Shown here: positions 1 through 9,228 of the stretch, in pieces
How the letters are laid out: the number at the start of each line of letters is the position of its first letter
How positions within the stretch are numbered: position 1 is the stretch's first letter
Assembly (NCBI GenBank): GCA_020629545.1
Contig: JAHDDC010000019.1
Span: 1-51,116 of the forward strand
Source of the DNA: Hellea sp.
GTDB taxonomy: Bacteria; Pseudomonadota; Alphaproteobacteria; Caulobacterales; Maricaulaceae
Reading direction: 5' to 3'
DNA: 51,116 nt
Notes under the pieces: generated by a model
What the model was told of the DNA's origin: nothing
The model's database searches: none
What the model saw: only the letters and a program-made list of their open reading frames with translations
Made by a program: the position numbers and the translations under genes

Positions 1-48
1 ACCTCCGGTTCCACAAACCGGCGCTCTAACCAACTGAGCTAAGGCGGC
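1..48 (-). tRNA. tRNA-His (GUG), partial at window edge
   Basis: On the minus strand this is the 5' half of a tRNA. It has an acceptor 5' strand (48 down to 42), U8-A9, a D-arm with the usual AGCTCAGTTGG pattern, and an anticodon stem CCGGT/ACCGG enclosing a 7-base loop TTGTGGA, giving anticodon GTG (His). The variable loop, T-arm and 3' end lie outside the window. The base before the acceptor (position 49) reads as G on the minus strand, so a G-1 may be encoded. Confidence 0.9.
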
Positions 49-58
49 CCATATGCAA

Positions 59-91
59 ATGCGCGCCGCTTCTAACCGAAGCCGCGCGCAT
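59..91 (-). terminator. Strong hairpin after the M48 protease gene
   Basis: The arms at 59-72 and 78-91 are complementary over 14 bases with one mismatch and a 5-base loop. The hairpin sits 24 bases past the stop of the minus-strand protease gene and just before tRNA-His on the same strand. The T-run after the stem is weak, so this could be a terminator or a processing hairpin between the two genes. Confidence 0.5.
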
Positions 92-114
92 CTTCAAGAC
101 AGTATTTTACGAAG

Positions 115-1113
115 CTAGCTGTTTTTCGGCATTGCAATGGATTCCCACCCTTGGCTGCCCAACCGCTCCTGATATTTAATGTAATTATACAAATCACGCG
201 CACGACGACTCGGATCTGGATGCGTTGACATAAACTCTGGCTGACGCCGCGTATTATTTTCCGCCATTTTTTCCCAAAGCTTTACAGACTGATAAGGATC
301 ATATCCTGCTTTATGCATATATTTGGCCCCAAGAAGATCAGATTGTGTTTCGTGCTTGCGTGAATAAGGCAAAACAACTCCGACCATAAAGCCCATTCCC
401 AAAGCCGCATTTAACAGCTGCGTCTTACGGTGCGCACCGCTTAGACACTGCTCGTATCCTCGGCGGATCCGATATTGCTCTTCCCGGGAAATCTGCGTGC
501 GGCCAGCTATGAGCGCTTCCGCCTCGCTTCTACATTTTTTACCAAGCTGCTGACCAGCTATAGCAGTCCCGCCCTGTACAACCAATTGACCGGCCATTTG
601 CTGACTAACACGTTCCGCAGCATGTCGTCCCGTGACATGACCAACCTCGTGCCCCAATATCGCGGCAATCTGGTCATCCGTTTCGGCGAAATCCATCATT
701 CCTTTATAGAAACCTACTCGGTTACCCGGAAGAACGAAGGCATTTTTTGTGTCCTGATCGAAAACCGCATAATCCCATTGCTCAGAACCCTTATTAGCAC
801 CGCGAGCAACTCTAGAGCCGATTGACTGGAGTCGGTCCAAATAGCGAGGATCTCTTGAAGTTGGCGTTTTGCGCTTAGCCTCAGCCCAACTCGACGCAGC
901 CATTTGGCTGAGTTGACCCTCGCCGACGAGAAGAAATTGCTTTTTTCCTGTCTCGGGGTTTGTCGCGCAACCGGAAAGAGCGGGCGCAGATACCGTCAAC
1001 GCTCCGCCTGCAGCTAATGCTTGCACAATGCGGCGTCGATTAAGCATCTCCTGAGTGTCTTTATCTACGTTCGCGTGATCGTGGGCATGGTCGTGATCAT
1101 GAATGCACGTCAT
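115..1113 (-). CDS. M48 family metalloprotease, probable lipoprotein
   Basis: 332 residues. The zinc-protease motif HEVGH is at 155-159 and is followed by GRHAAERVSQQ, as in the M48B/BepA-LoiP group that degrades misfolded or unassembled envelope proteins in the periplasm. The glutamate of a third-ligand motif (ETQSDLLGAKYM) is present further on. Residues 24-49 form a signal sequence with an RRR start, a hydrophobic stretch and a lipobox-like LSGC, so C49 is probably lipidated. It is preceded by an unusual 23-residue extension containing HDHDHAHDH. The ATG at 1113 has an excellent ribosome site (AGGAGG, about 7 bases upstream), so the extension appears to be real. Family and zinc site are clear; substrate and localisation are inferred. 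Confidence 0.9.
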   Translation of the reverse strand: MTCIHDHDHAHDHANVDKDTQEMLNRRRIVQALAAGGALTVSAPALSGCATNPETGKKQFLLVGEGQLSQMAASSWAEAKRKTPTSRDPRYLDRLQSIGSRVARGANKGSEQWDYAVFDQDTKNAFVLPGNRVGFYKGMMDFAETDDQIAAILGHEVGHVTGRHAAERVSQQMAGQLVVQGGTAIAGQQLGKKCRSEAEALIAGRTQISREEQYRIRRGYEQCLSGAHRKTQLLNAALGMGFMVGVVLPYSRKHETQSDLLGAKYMHKAGYDPYQSVKLWEKMAENNTRRQPEFMSTHPDPSRRARDLYNYIKYQERLGSQGWESIAMPKNS

Positions 1114-1279
1114 AATAGTCCTCCTAGTTTAGGATGAGTATACGATATTTTTTGGAAATGAACAGGGGCTGAGAACAGTGTTCATCTGCTTCATTACAGT
1201 CTATTTACTGTGACTTTCGCTCAATTCTGAGTATATTCGAGATCATCGTAATTCGTTAGCAGAAAGAATCGAGACTAAG

Positions 1280-4200
1280 ATGAAAATAATTTTCAAGTGG
1301 GGTTTAGGCCTTTTGCTCATCTTGTTTTTGGCCGCTATTATAATTCCTTTTCTTGTTCCGGCCTCAACCTATAAAAGCGCTATTGAAACGCAAATATCGG
1401 ACAAGATTAATCGTCAACTTTCCATCAATGGCGATGTTTCAATCTCCCCATTTCCCGTTCTTAAAGCGAAGTCCGGACAAGTTACAATTGCGAATGCAAA
1501 CGGATTTAAAAGCGATAATTTTGCATCGATGGAAGGCATGTATGTACGGATAAAACTTCTGCCTCTGCTATCCAAGAAAGTGGAAGTCGCAGCGTTTGAA
1601 TTGCGAGAGCCCGTCATAAATCTCGAAAAACGAAAAGATGGATCTGTCAATTGGATCCTCGGTTCGCAAGACCAAAACCAACCCTCGGCTGGGCCATTTA
1701 AACGTGATGGAAGATTCGTAAATCTCGACCCAACGATAGGAAACTTCCGCCTTCACAACGGAAAAATTTCATACAGCGATGCATCCTCTGGAGTCAGCCA
1801 TATTCTTGATAACGTCAACTTGTCATTCGAGCTCCCCAGCCTGGATAAAGAGGTCACATTAGATGGTGATTTGAAAATGAACGGCTTGCCAGTTGATATA
1901 GAGTTTGCACTGGATACACCGCGATCTTTCCTAAACGGAAAGAAGACGCCCGTAACCATCGCGTCAAAAACAGAGTTCGGCTCTTTCAATGCAACAGGTT
2001 TCTTCTCTCAGAGCGCAGATGTTCACTTTGTTTTAGATGTCAAAAGCACGCTCAATGACTTGAATCCCATCAAGGCGTACATCCCAGAAAATTTACCCAT
2101 TGCAGGAATAGTCGAGAATTTGGATTTATCTGGCCTTTATAGTTTTGACGGGAAAATATTAAAAGCTGAACGCGCCGACATCAAAACCAGCGGGCAACAC
2201 ATGAGTTCAAGATTTATTGGTAATGCTGATATTGGTGCAACACCCGTATTGGACGGGGATATCGACCTCAATATTTCCAATGTGCCGGAACTTTCCCGAA
2301 TTTTAGAGCTAGATATTGAAGGGTCTCAATTGGTTCAATCCGCGGCGATAAAAGCCAAACTCAATGCTAAAGACGCCGGATTTGAGTCCCAAAATATTTC
2401 CGCCAATATCTCTGGCGAAGGTTTGAGCGCCTCTTTTACCGGCAATGGATCCTACAATGGTAAGCTTCAAGCGTCAGGAAGTTTCACGTCAAGTATCCGT
2501 TCGATTCCAACTCTGATAAACGCATTATCTATTGACGTACCTCAGGCTTCGGCACTGGGAAATGCCACCGCAAATGGGACGCTTAATTTAGAGGGCGAGA
2601 CCTTAGATGTTAAAATTAGTGAAGCGCGAACCGATGGCGAAAATTTAAGAGCAAGCTATCAAGGTCAAATTTCCAAGATTGGGGAAAAGGTTTCAATTGA
2701 TGGACTCTTTGACAGTAATGTCCCCTCTCTGTCTCGGCTGGCGACAGCTTCGAACACTGAAATTCCGCACGCAACTACGATTGAGACTATCGCCGCAACA
2801 GGACGCATTACGGGTGGGCCTGGAAATTTATCTTTCTCCGATCTTGAAATTGGGCTCAGAGATGGGCAGATCAACGGGACCTTTTCCGGAGCAGCGACCC
2901 TTAATGATAGCTTTGACCTAAACGGTTTCTTGGATGCCGAAATCCCGTCGGCCCGAAAACTCGCTGCAAATGCAGGTACGCAATTACCGCCCAGTACCGC
3001 ATCCGGAACAATCTATGAGCGGGTTGCGCTCAAAGGTCAGGTAACAGGTAATCCCGCTGCAATAAAATTCGCGGATGCGGATCTAGTATTGGATGCCATT
3101 AATGGCGGCGGAAACTTCTCATTGGACCTAACATCAAGCCGCCCCGAAATGACGGGCACGCTCGATCTAGGGCAATTAGATTTACGTCCTTATATGGCGG
3201 CATATACGGCCCAAAAAGCGGGGCAAGGCATTCAGCCCTGGAGCCGTGAACCCATAAATTTTGCTGCGCTCCGCGCCATGGATGGGAATTACACAATTAA
3301 AACACCAGAGGTCCTTTTTGGTCGCTTAAAAATGGGACAAACCGATATCGATGCAAAGGTTCGAAACGGAATTTTGACGGCACGTCTGCCCGAGATTAAT
3401 CTGTATGGCGGTCTTGGTGTAATGACGGCCACCGTCGACGCATCCGGCGATCTTCCCAAAGTCAAAATGGATGTACGATTAGAGGACATTACGACCAATC
3501 GTTTCTTAAGTTCGATCGCCAATTTCACTAAGTTAGAAGGAACCGGGCATACATTGCTTGAGATATCCGGCGAAGGACGGTCTCAAGATGAAATCATGAA
3601 ATCACTTGATGGCTATGGTGACTTTGAAGTCTTAAACGGGGTTATTTCCGGTATCGATCTTAGTCAGTTTCTGGGAGGCATCGAGCAAACTCTGGCCTCA
3701 AGAGCAATCCCCAAAGGTCTTGGAAAAAGTTATGCTACTAAATTTGATGACATCGTCGGAAAGTTTAAAATCAAGGACGGTGTTGTTTCGATTGACTCGT
3801 TTAATCTAAAGGCATTTGACGCGCTTGCCAGTGGCTCAGGGAAACTTGATATCGGCAACCAGTCTGTAGACTTCGGATTGCGCCCTCGATTAACGGGATC
3901 AAGCGCCAGTGACTTCGCAAAGTTTGGAATTCCTCTACGACTGAAAGGAAATTGGGGCAGCATTGGAGCAGGACTCGATACAGACATGTTAACAAACATA
4001 GCGGCTGAACAAGCCAAACTGCGCGCCAAAAAAGAAATCACGAATCGCGTTGGCTCTGGGCTTGGGGATGTATTAGGTTCTGTTCTGGGTGTACCAAAAG
4101 AAACAGAACCAGTGTCAGAGAATACTGAAGGGACATCAAACACAACAAGTTCGAGTCCTGCTCAGACTATTCCAAGTAATCCTCAGCCCAAGACCAATGT

Positions 4201-4426
4201 CGTAGATGTAATTTCAGATATCATTGGAAGTGAAAGTTCAAACTCGCAAAATGAGACGGAAACCACACAGACACCTGAAACCGACGCAGCCGAAACGAAA
4301 CGGCCTGATCCTGAACCCCAAAAGGAATTGGGTGAACAGCTCATAGAAGAAGCGCTTGGCGGCTTATTTGGGAGCAAGAAGAAGAAGGAAGAAGCTCAGA
4401 AGTCTGAGGACGACAAAGGAAACTAG
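1280..4426 (+). CDS. AsmA family protein
   Basis: 1048 residues. One N-terminal membrane segment (about 7-27) is followed by the AsmA start pattern (YKSAIETQISDKINRQLSINGDV...FPVLKAKSGQVTIAN) and a long series of beta-strand-rich repeats, ending in an AsmA C-terminal segment (GDFEVLNGVISGIDLSQFLGG, about 780-900). AsmA-like proteins are inner-membrane anchored, span the periplasm and are implicated in phospholipid transport to, or assembly of, the outer membrane. The last 120 residues or so are low complexity, rich in S/T/N/P/E and then K/E, ending in a run of lysines and glutamates. It is divergent from the M48 protease gene, with about 166 bases between them, so both promoters should lie there. 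Family assignment is confident; the exact cargo is unknown. Confidence 0.88.
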   Translation: MKIIFKWGLGLLLILFLAAIIIPFLVPASTYKSAIETQISDKINRQLSINGDVSISPFPVLKAKSGQVTIANANGFKSDNFASMEGMYVRIKLLPLLSKKVEVAAFELREPVINLEKRKDGSVNWILGSQDQNQPSAGPFKRDGRFVNLDPTIGNFRLHNGKISYSDASSGVSHILDNVNLSFELPSLDKEVTLDGDLKMNGLPVDIEFALDTPRSFLNGKKTPVTIASKTEFGSFNATGFFSQSADVHFVLDVKSTLNDLNPIKAYIPENLPIAGIVENLDLSGLYSFDGKILKAERADIKTSGQHMSSRFIGNADIGATPVLDGDIDLNISNVPELSRILELDIEGSQLVQSAAIKAKLNAKDAGFESQNISANISGEGLSASFTGNGSYNGKLQASGSFTSSIRSIPTLINALSIDVPQASALGNATANGTLNLEGETLDVKISEARTDGENLRASYQGQISKIGEKVSIDGLFDSNVPSLSRLATASNTEIPHATTIETIAATGRITGGPGNLSFSDLEIGLRDGQINGTFSGAATLNDSFDLNGFLDAEIPSARKLAANAGTQLPPSTASGTIYERVALKGQVTGNPAAIKFADADLVLDAINGGGNFSLDLTSSRPEMTGTLDLGQLDLRPYMAAYTAQKAGQGIQPWSREPINFAALRAMDGNYTIKTPEVLFGRLKMGQTDIDAKVRNGILTARLPEINLYGGLGVMTATVDASGDLPKVKMDVRLEDITTNRFLSSIANFTKLEGTGHTLLEISGEGRSQDEIMKSLDGYGDFEVLNGVISGIDLSQFLGGIEQTLASRAIPKGLGKSYATKFDDIVGKFKIKDGVVSIDSFNLKAFDALASGSGKLDIGNQSVDFGLRPRLTGSSASDFAKFGIPLRLKGNWGSIGAGLDTDMLTNIAAEQAKLRAKKEITNRVGSGLGDVLGSVLGVPKETEPVSENTEGTSNTTSSSPAQTIPSNPQPKTNVVDVISDIIGSESSNSQNETETTQTPETDAAETKRPDPEPQKELGEQLIEEALGGLFGSKKKKEEAQKSEDDKGN

Positions 4427-4521
4427 GAAAACATTGCTATTAGAACGGTAAACCTAACTCCAAGGACTAGAATTTACTGATAATTGAATGATTCATGAAA
4501 AGAATTTTTACGTTCGGGCTC

Positions 4522-4527
4522 TATAAT
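4522..4527 (+). promoter_or_regulatory. Possible -10 element for phhA
   Basis: A perfect TATAAT lies 20 bases before the first phhA ATG. No convincing -35 hexamer is found at 16-18 bases upstream, so the element would need an activator or be coincidental. Confidence 0.3.
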
Positions 4528-4546
4528 AGTCACATAAAGTTCTAGG

Positions 4547-5434
4547 ATGAGTCGAATGAGCATTAATGATCCTGTCATCGCGGCCCAAACACCAGCAGCT
4601 GATTTTCAGATCGAACAAAGATGGTCTCTCTATACTGATGATGAACACAAAATCTGGAATGATCTTTATGAACAACAAATTCGCATTTTAGAAAATCGCG
4701 CTGTTCCTGAGTTCTATGATGGTTTATCTGCGCTCAATCTCAATGACGGCGGAATTCCAGACTTAGAAAAGGTCAATGCTAAACTCATGGACTTAACCGG
4801 ATGGCAGGTGATTTCTGTTCCTCACCTCATACCCGATGATGTTTTTTTTGATCACCTGGCGAATAGACGGTTTCCTGCCGGGCGTTTTATTAGGTCCCGG
4901 GAACAAATGGATTATTTGCAGGAACCGGATATCTTTCACGATGTTTTTGGTCATGTTCCGCTTCTCGCACAACCCGTATTCGCCGATTACATGGAAGCCT
5001 ATGGACGCGGCGGATTAAGAGCCCTGAATTACGATTGTCTGAAAAACCTTGCTCGGCTTTACTGGTACACAGTTGAGTTTGGATTGATGAAAACAGATGA
5101 CGATTTGAAAATATATGGAGCGGGCATAGTCTCGTCTCGAACTGAAAGTGTATTTTGTCTTGAAGACCCCTCCCCTAATCGGTTGGGATTTGAACTCTCT
5201 CGCGTGATGGAAACCGACTATAGGATAGACGATTTCCAACAAGTATATTTTGTGATCAATTCATTTGACGAATTATTTGCTAAAACCAAGGCCGACTTTG
5301 GGCCGCTTTACGAGTATCTGTCAGATAGCGATCTGGTTCACGGGCTGACCGAAATTCTGCCTAGCGATACAGTTTACCATAAAGGCACCCAGGCATATGC
5401 TCAAAGCGGCGGTCGACTGGCTAAAGCATCCTAG
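4547..5434 (+). CDS. phhA: Phenylalanine 4-monooxygenase
   Basis: 295 residues, the usual size for the bacterial monomeric enzyme. It converts phenylalanine to tyrosine using O2, tetrahydropterin and non-haem iron in the cytosol, the entry to phenylalanine catabolism. The PDIFHDVFGHVP motif gives iron ligands H131 and H136, and the RLYWYTVEFG motif gives E177. This spacing matches the Chromobacterium enzyme (H138, H143, E184). A second in-frame ATG at 4556 has AGGA at a better distance than the first, so the true start may be three codons downstream. The gene ends tail to tail with astB, sharing 14 bases. No pterin recycling gene (phhB) lies nearby. Confidence 0.95.
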   Translation: MSRMSINDPVIAAQTPAADFQIEQRWSLYTDDEHKIWNDLYEQQIRILENRAVPEFYDGLSALNLNDGGIPDLEKVNAKLMDLTGWQVISVPHLIPDDVFFDHLANRRFPAGRFIRSREQMDYLQEPDIFHDVFGHVPLLAQPVFADYMEAYGRGGLRALNYDCLKNLARLYWYTVEFGLMKTDDDLKIYGAGIVSSRTESVFCLEDPSPNRLGFELSRVMETDYRIDDFQQVYFVINSFDELFAKTKADFGPLYEYLSDSDLVHGLTEILPSDTVYHKGTQAYAQSGGRLAKAS

Positions 5435-6761
5435 TCCTTTGAAAAGGATAAAAATCAGAACCTAGATTGAGTATTTCGGTCAGTTCGTCGAGTGCTCGGA
5501 AGCTTTCATCCATCAAATCTGGGTCTGGTAAGTCTTCGGGCGCTATCTGCTCCCGATAATTTCGCTTCACCCACTCCACCAACCTTTTGTGGTTTGGACG
5601 GGTATATTTCATGGCCGGATTGACGTTTTCCCATTCCGACTTTTTTAATGTCACGCGAAGTCTTAGACATGCCGGCCCCCCGCCATTGCGCATAGATTGC
5701 CTGACATCAACATATTTAACCTTACCGATTGGTCCATTGCTTTTAACCAATCTATCACAATATTCTTTTGTTGACTTCGTCTCTTGTGTTTCAAGGGGAG
5801 CGATCAATGTCAGTCGATCATCATCTGGAAATTGAACAAGCATAGAGTTAAACAAATAAGCCTTAATCGCATCGGCAATTGGAACTTCGGACTCTGGAAC
5901 CTCAACAAAAATTGGCTCAAATAAGCCTTTTGACGCGTCATTGATAGCTGTTTGAACCTGAGCCGTGTCTTCAAAAGCTAATTCGTGGTAAAACAATGTT
6001 TGCATCGCTCCAACGCATACGACATCGTTGTGAAACGCCCCCGCATCGATTGCAGCGCGTGATTGGCGTGCAATCACAGTACGGCTGGGCGTCAGTTTAT
6101 GAGCTCGAATTATGGCCTCACAAGATTGTAGGGTTTGACGTGCTGGAAACCCTCGCGTCGCGGCTTCAAATCCATCCCGTCCATATACAAAAATTTCAAC
6201 ACCAGGACTGCCGCGCTCAGCACATAATCTGACATGATTAGCTGCACCCTCATCTGCAAATGTTGATTGTAGAGGAAGCGCCGCATGGGTGTTGGCAAAA
6301 GGGAAGGCTTTTTTCAGGGCCCGACCTGTTTGTTCATGCTCCAAACTCCGGTGCAGCATTGTCGACAGGTTTGCGGGGGTCATATTCAATCTATTGTCGG
6401 CACAGTCCATGGAAGGGCTAACCGTTGCGGCATTTGCCGCCCACATGCTAGACGCGGACATCAGGTTTTTCATCAGCCGGGGAACTTCTCTCCACCCTCG
6501 AGAATAGATTTCTCTGTCTGACCCATCAAATCCGAATTGTCTGAGTACCGGTAAAAAAGGACGTTGGTGTGGCGGCAAAATGCCTTGCCACAAACCGGCC
6601 TCGTACATGGAAAGCATTTTTCCAAGACCTTGTAGAACAGCTTCCTTAGGATGTGCGATCAGACCGGCATTACTCGCAGAAGCAATATTTCCATCTGAAA
6701 GACCGCCATAGTTATGGGTTGGACCGATCAGCCCGTCGAAATTTGCTTCATTGGCAATCAT
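5421..6761 (-). CDS. astB: N-succinylarginine dihydrolase
   Basis: 446 residues from the ATG at 6761, matching the family length. It hydrolyses N2-succinylarginine to N2-succinylornithine, CO2 and two ammonia in the arginine succinyltransferase pathway. The guanidine-modifying fold is marked by NFDGLIGPTHNYGGLS at the start, DEGAANH (E171), GAFHNDVVCVG (H244) and RNGGGPACLRLRV with the nucleophile C365, which correspond to the E. coli catalytic set. An upstream in-frame start at 6827 would add 22 unrelated residues. 6761 is preferred because it has AAGG 7 bases upstream and an ATGA overlap with the astD stop. It is last in the operon. Confidence 0.95.
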   Translation of the reverse strand: MIANEANFDGLIGPTHNYGGLSDGNIASASNAGLIAHPKEAVLQGLGKMLSMYEAGLWQGILPPHQRPFLPVLRQFGFDGSDREIYSRGWREVPRLMKNLMSASSMWAANAATVSPSMDCADNRLNMTPANLSTMLHRSLEHEQTGRALKKAFPFANTHAALPLQSTFADEGAANHVRLCAERGSPGVEIFVYGRDGFEAATRGFPARQTLQSCEAIIRAHKLTPSRTVIARQSRAAIDAGAFHNDVVCVGAMQTLFYHELAFEDTAQVQTAINDASKGLFEPIFVEVPESEVPIADAIKAYLFNSMLVQFPDDDRLTLIAPLETQETKSTKEYCDRLVKSNGPIGKVKYVDVRQSMRNGGGPACLRLRVTLKKSEWENVNPAMKYTRPNHKRLVEWVKRNYREQIAPEDLPDPDLMDESFRALDELTEILNLGSDFYPFQRTRML

Positions 6762-8212
6762 GACGTACCTTTTAAGGGCAAAAACTCGGGCTTTGCTGCA
6801 ATCTGGCTTGCCATGGGCCAGGCACAAAAATCAGCCGCATAGTAGGCACCTGGATTGTGATTGCCGGAAGCTCCAGGGCCACCAAACGGCAAAAAGCTCG
6901 CAGCGCCAGTCGTTGGGCGATTAAAGTTCACAACACCGGCTCGAATTCGAAGTTTAAAATCTTCCCAGAGTGCGCCGTCATCAGAAACTAGACCTGCCGC
7001 CAATCCGAATTTCGTGTCATTTGCAGTTTTGATAGCCGCGTCCCAATCTGCAACACGGATAATCTGTAAAACAGGTCCAAAAATTTCTTCGTCAACAACA
7101 TCTATTCCCGTGACATCATAGATACCGGGCTCCACAAATGCTGAGCCATTTTTAGATAGCTCGGCTGGCTTGATAACGATCGCCCCTTTTTTTGACAGCT
7201 CTTCCGCCGCCTGAACGACATGGCTAGCAATACCGCTACTCACGAGAGGGCCGGTTGAAATTTCGTCTCCATCTTTCCAGCTACCCAGCTTAAGCTGATT
7301 GGATTGTGATAAAACTTCCGCAACGATTTGATCGCCAATTTCCCCTTTAGGAATCATAAGTCGCCGCGTACAAGTGCACCGTTGTCCAGAAGTAATAAAG
7401 GCCGACTGAACGGCTATGCTTGCAGCGGCCTGGATATCGCCTGCGTCCCAAATAATCAGAGGATTATTTCCGCCCATTTCAAGAGCCAAAACGATCTCCG
7501 GCCGCCCCCCAAAAAGCTTATGAATGTACGCCCCTGTGTTGGCACTGCCGGTAAACAAAACACCATCAAGGTATGGGTTAGCTAGGATCGCAGCACCAGT
7601 ATCTCGCCCCCCCTGTACCATATTAACGACACCGGGCGGAAAACCCGCGGCTTCGTAAAGTTTAATAAGCGCTTCTCCAACAGCCGGACAATGCTCACTG
7701 GGTTTAAAGACGACCGTATTTCCCGCAATTAGAGCCGGGAGTATTTGCCCATTAGGAAGATGAGCCGGGAAGTTATACGGTCCAAGAACCGCAAAAACAC
7801 CATGGGCCCGATGGTGAAGAGCGGCTTTTCCAAATGCCGTCTCCCGTTCCAAGGATCCTGTACGATCTTTATATGCGGAAACCGAGATATCTGCTTTCGA
7901 AGATATCGCGCCACCCTCTCCGGTTGCGTCCCACAAAGCTTTTCCTGTTTCTTGCGCAATCAAAAGCCCAAGTTCGGTTTTAGCAGCCAGTGCCAGATCT
8001 CGAAACCTTGCGACAATTTCTATGCGTTTTTCAATAGAGGTTCTCGACCACTCATCAAAGGCATGACGAGCAGCCTCAAAAGCATCCGCTACATCATGCG
8101 ATGATGCGGCATTGCCAGTCCATAATACATTTTCGAACGCGGGGTCTGTACTTTCGAAACCTTGACCCCTAGCAGCGGTCCATTTTCCATTAATATAATT
8201 TGTCTTCGTCAT
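6758..8212 (-). CDS. astD: Succinylglutamate-semialdehyde dehydrogenase
   Basis: 484 residues, NAD-dependent aldehyde dehydrogenase superfamily. It oxidises N-succinylglutamate semialdehyde to N-succinylglutamate. Diagnostic segments are FNFPAHLPNG-like substrate and cofactor residues (GPYNFPAHLPNGQILPAL), the general base in LEMGGNNPL, the catalytic cysteine in SGQRCTCTRRL, and EEIFGPVLQ. The start at 8212 gives an ATGA overlap with the end of astA and has GGA 7-9 bases upstream. A start at 8224 adds four residues and has a poorly placed ribosome site. Assignment to AstD rather than a generic dehydrogenase rests on both the sequence and its place between astA and astB. Confidence 0.93.
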   Translation of the reverse strand: MTKTNYINGKWTAARGQGFESTDPAFENVLWTGNAASSHDVADAFEAARHAFDEWSRTSIEKRIEIVARFRDLALAAKTELGLLIAQETGKALWDATGEGGAISSKADISVSAYKDRTGSLERETAFGKAALHHRAHGVFAVLGPYNFPAHLPNGQILPALIAGNTVVFKPSEHCPAVGEALIKLYEAAGFPPGVVNMVQGGRDTGAAILANPYLDGVLFTGSANTGAYIHKLFGGRPEIVLALEMGGNNPLIIWDAGDIQAAASIAVQSAFITSGQRCTCTRRLMIPKGEIGDQIVAEVLSQSNQLKLGSWKDGDEISTGPLVSSGIASHVVQAAEELSKKGAIVIKPAELSKNGSAFVEPGIYDVTGIDVVDEEIFGPVLQIIRVADWDAAIKTANDTKFGLAAGLVSDDGALWEDFKLRIRAGVVNFNRPTTGAASFLPFGGPGASGNHNPGAYYAADFCAWPMASQIAAKPEFLPLKGTS

Positions 8213-9228
8213 CGTTTTATCCATATACGCACGAGATCTCCAGGTTCCTTATGCAGAACCCGTAAAATTTCGGGGCTGACAATTAGATCTTCATTTTCAA
8301 ACCGGATCTTTCCATAAACGCAGCGAAATCCTCCGATTTCTTCGTTACTGATCAGAGCATTTAGTGTGTTTTTGGAGCCAGGATCTCCTGAATTGGCTTT
8401 GAGCACTCGGCTTTCTTTAATAGTTCGAATATCGCGAAGCGGAGCACTTACCGATGGCCCGCCGTCAAAAATATCGATTAGACCCGTATATCGAAAACCT
8501 TCAGCTTCCAAAAGCTTACGCGCACCAACGCCGTCTGGGTGGGTTTCGCCCATAACGGCTCTCGCCTCTTCCGGTAATAGTGCTGCATAGATCGGATATC
8601 GCGGCATCAGATCTAAAATAAACTGACTATCCTGTTCTGCGGAAAAATTATCCGCCTCAGTAAAGTCCATTTTGAAAAACTGCCGCCCTATTGCCTCCCA
8701 GAAAGGTGAATATCCCGTATCGTCTACATGACCACGAAGTTCCGAGATAACCGTATCTGAGAACCGTTTTTGGTCACCAGCCATCAACATATATCGCGAT
8801 TGCGCTATTAACCGACCCGCTCCGGTTCCGCGCATATTGGGTAAAACATACAAAGAAGAAACTTCCGTCGCGCCATTATACTCGTTCACCATCATCACTA
8901 CATCCATATCGAAACGCCTATCGGTGACCGTGGATTTCTTTCCGATTTTCATGACGCGAAAATTGAAAAATGGGTCTGAAACTCCAACTTGAGCTTTGAT
9001 CGCGCTCATGCCAACAACCGCACCTGTTGTGCTGTCTTCCAACATCAAAATATAAATTCGGTCGGGCCCTATATCTGAGCCGAGCTCGTAACTAATATTG
9101 GACTTTCTAAGACGTGCCTCAAGAACCTCAGTTCCGACTGCCAAAGATGTGAAGCCCGGCCCGGCCCGGTCGGCTAAAGCAATAAGGCTTTCTAAGTCTT
9201 CAAGGTTAGCCGGACGCGAGACTAACAT
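8209..9228 (-). CDS. astA: Arginine N-succinyltransferase
   Basis: 339 residues, close to the E. coli length (344). It transfers succinyl from succinyl-CoA to the alpha-amino group of arginine, the first step of the AST pathway. The whole length matches the AstA family, including MLVSRPANLEDLESLIALADRAG at the N-terminus, SSLYVLPNMRGTGAGRLIAQSRYML at the acyl-CoA site and FWEAIGRQFFKMDF. There is a single subunit, not the AstAI/AstAII pair of Pseudomonas. The gene overlaps the upstream M20 hydrolase stop by 7 bases and the downstream astD start by 4, so it should be translated as part of one transcript. Confidence 0.94.
   Translation of the reverse strand: MLVSRPANLEDLESLIALADRAGPGFTSLAVGTEVLEARLRKSNISYELGSDIGPDRIYILMLEDSTTGAVVGMSAIKAQVGVSDPFFNFRVMKIGKKSTVTDRRFDMDVVMMVNEYNGATEVSSLYVLPNMRGTGAGRLIAQSRYMLMAGDQKRFSDTVISELRGHVDDTGYSPFWEAIGRQFFKMDFTEADNFSAEQDSQFILDLMPRYPIYAALLPEEARAVMGETHPDGVGARKLLEAEGFRYTGLIDIFDGGPSVSAPLRDIRTIKESRVLKANSGDPGSKNTLNALISNEEIGGFRCVYGKIRFENEDLIVSPEILRVLHKEPGDLVRIWIKR

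Noticed and set aside
475-825. A 116-residue plus-strand reading frame opposite the M48 protease
   Set aside because: It is antisense to a gene with an intact HEVGH motif, has no ribosome site and resembles no family.
6759-6827. The 22-residue N-terminal extension of astB
   Set aside because: It lies inside astD, has no resemblance to the family, and the ATG at 6761 has a ribosome site and an ATGA overlap.
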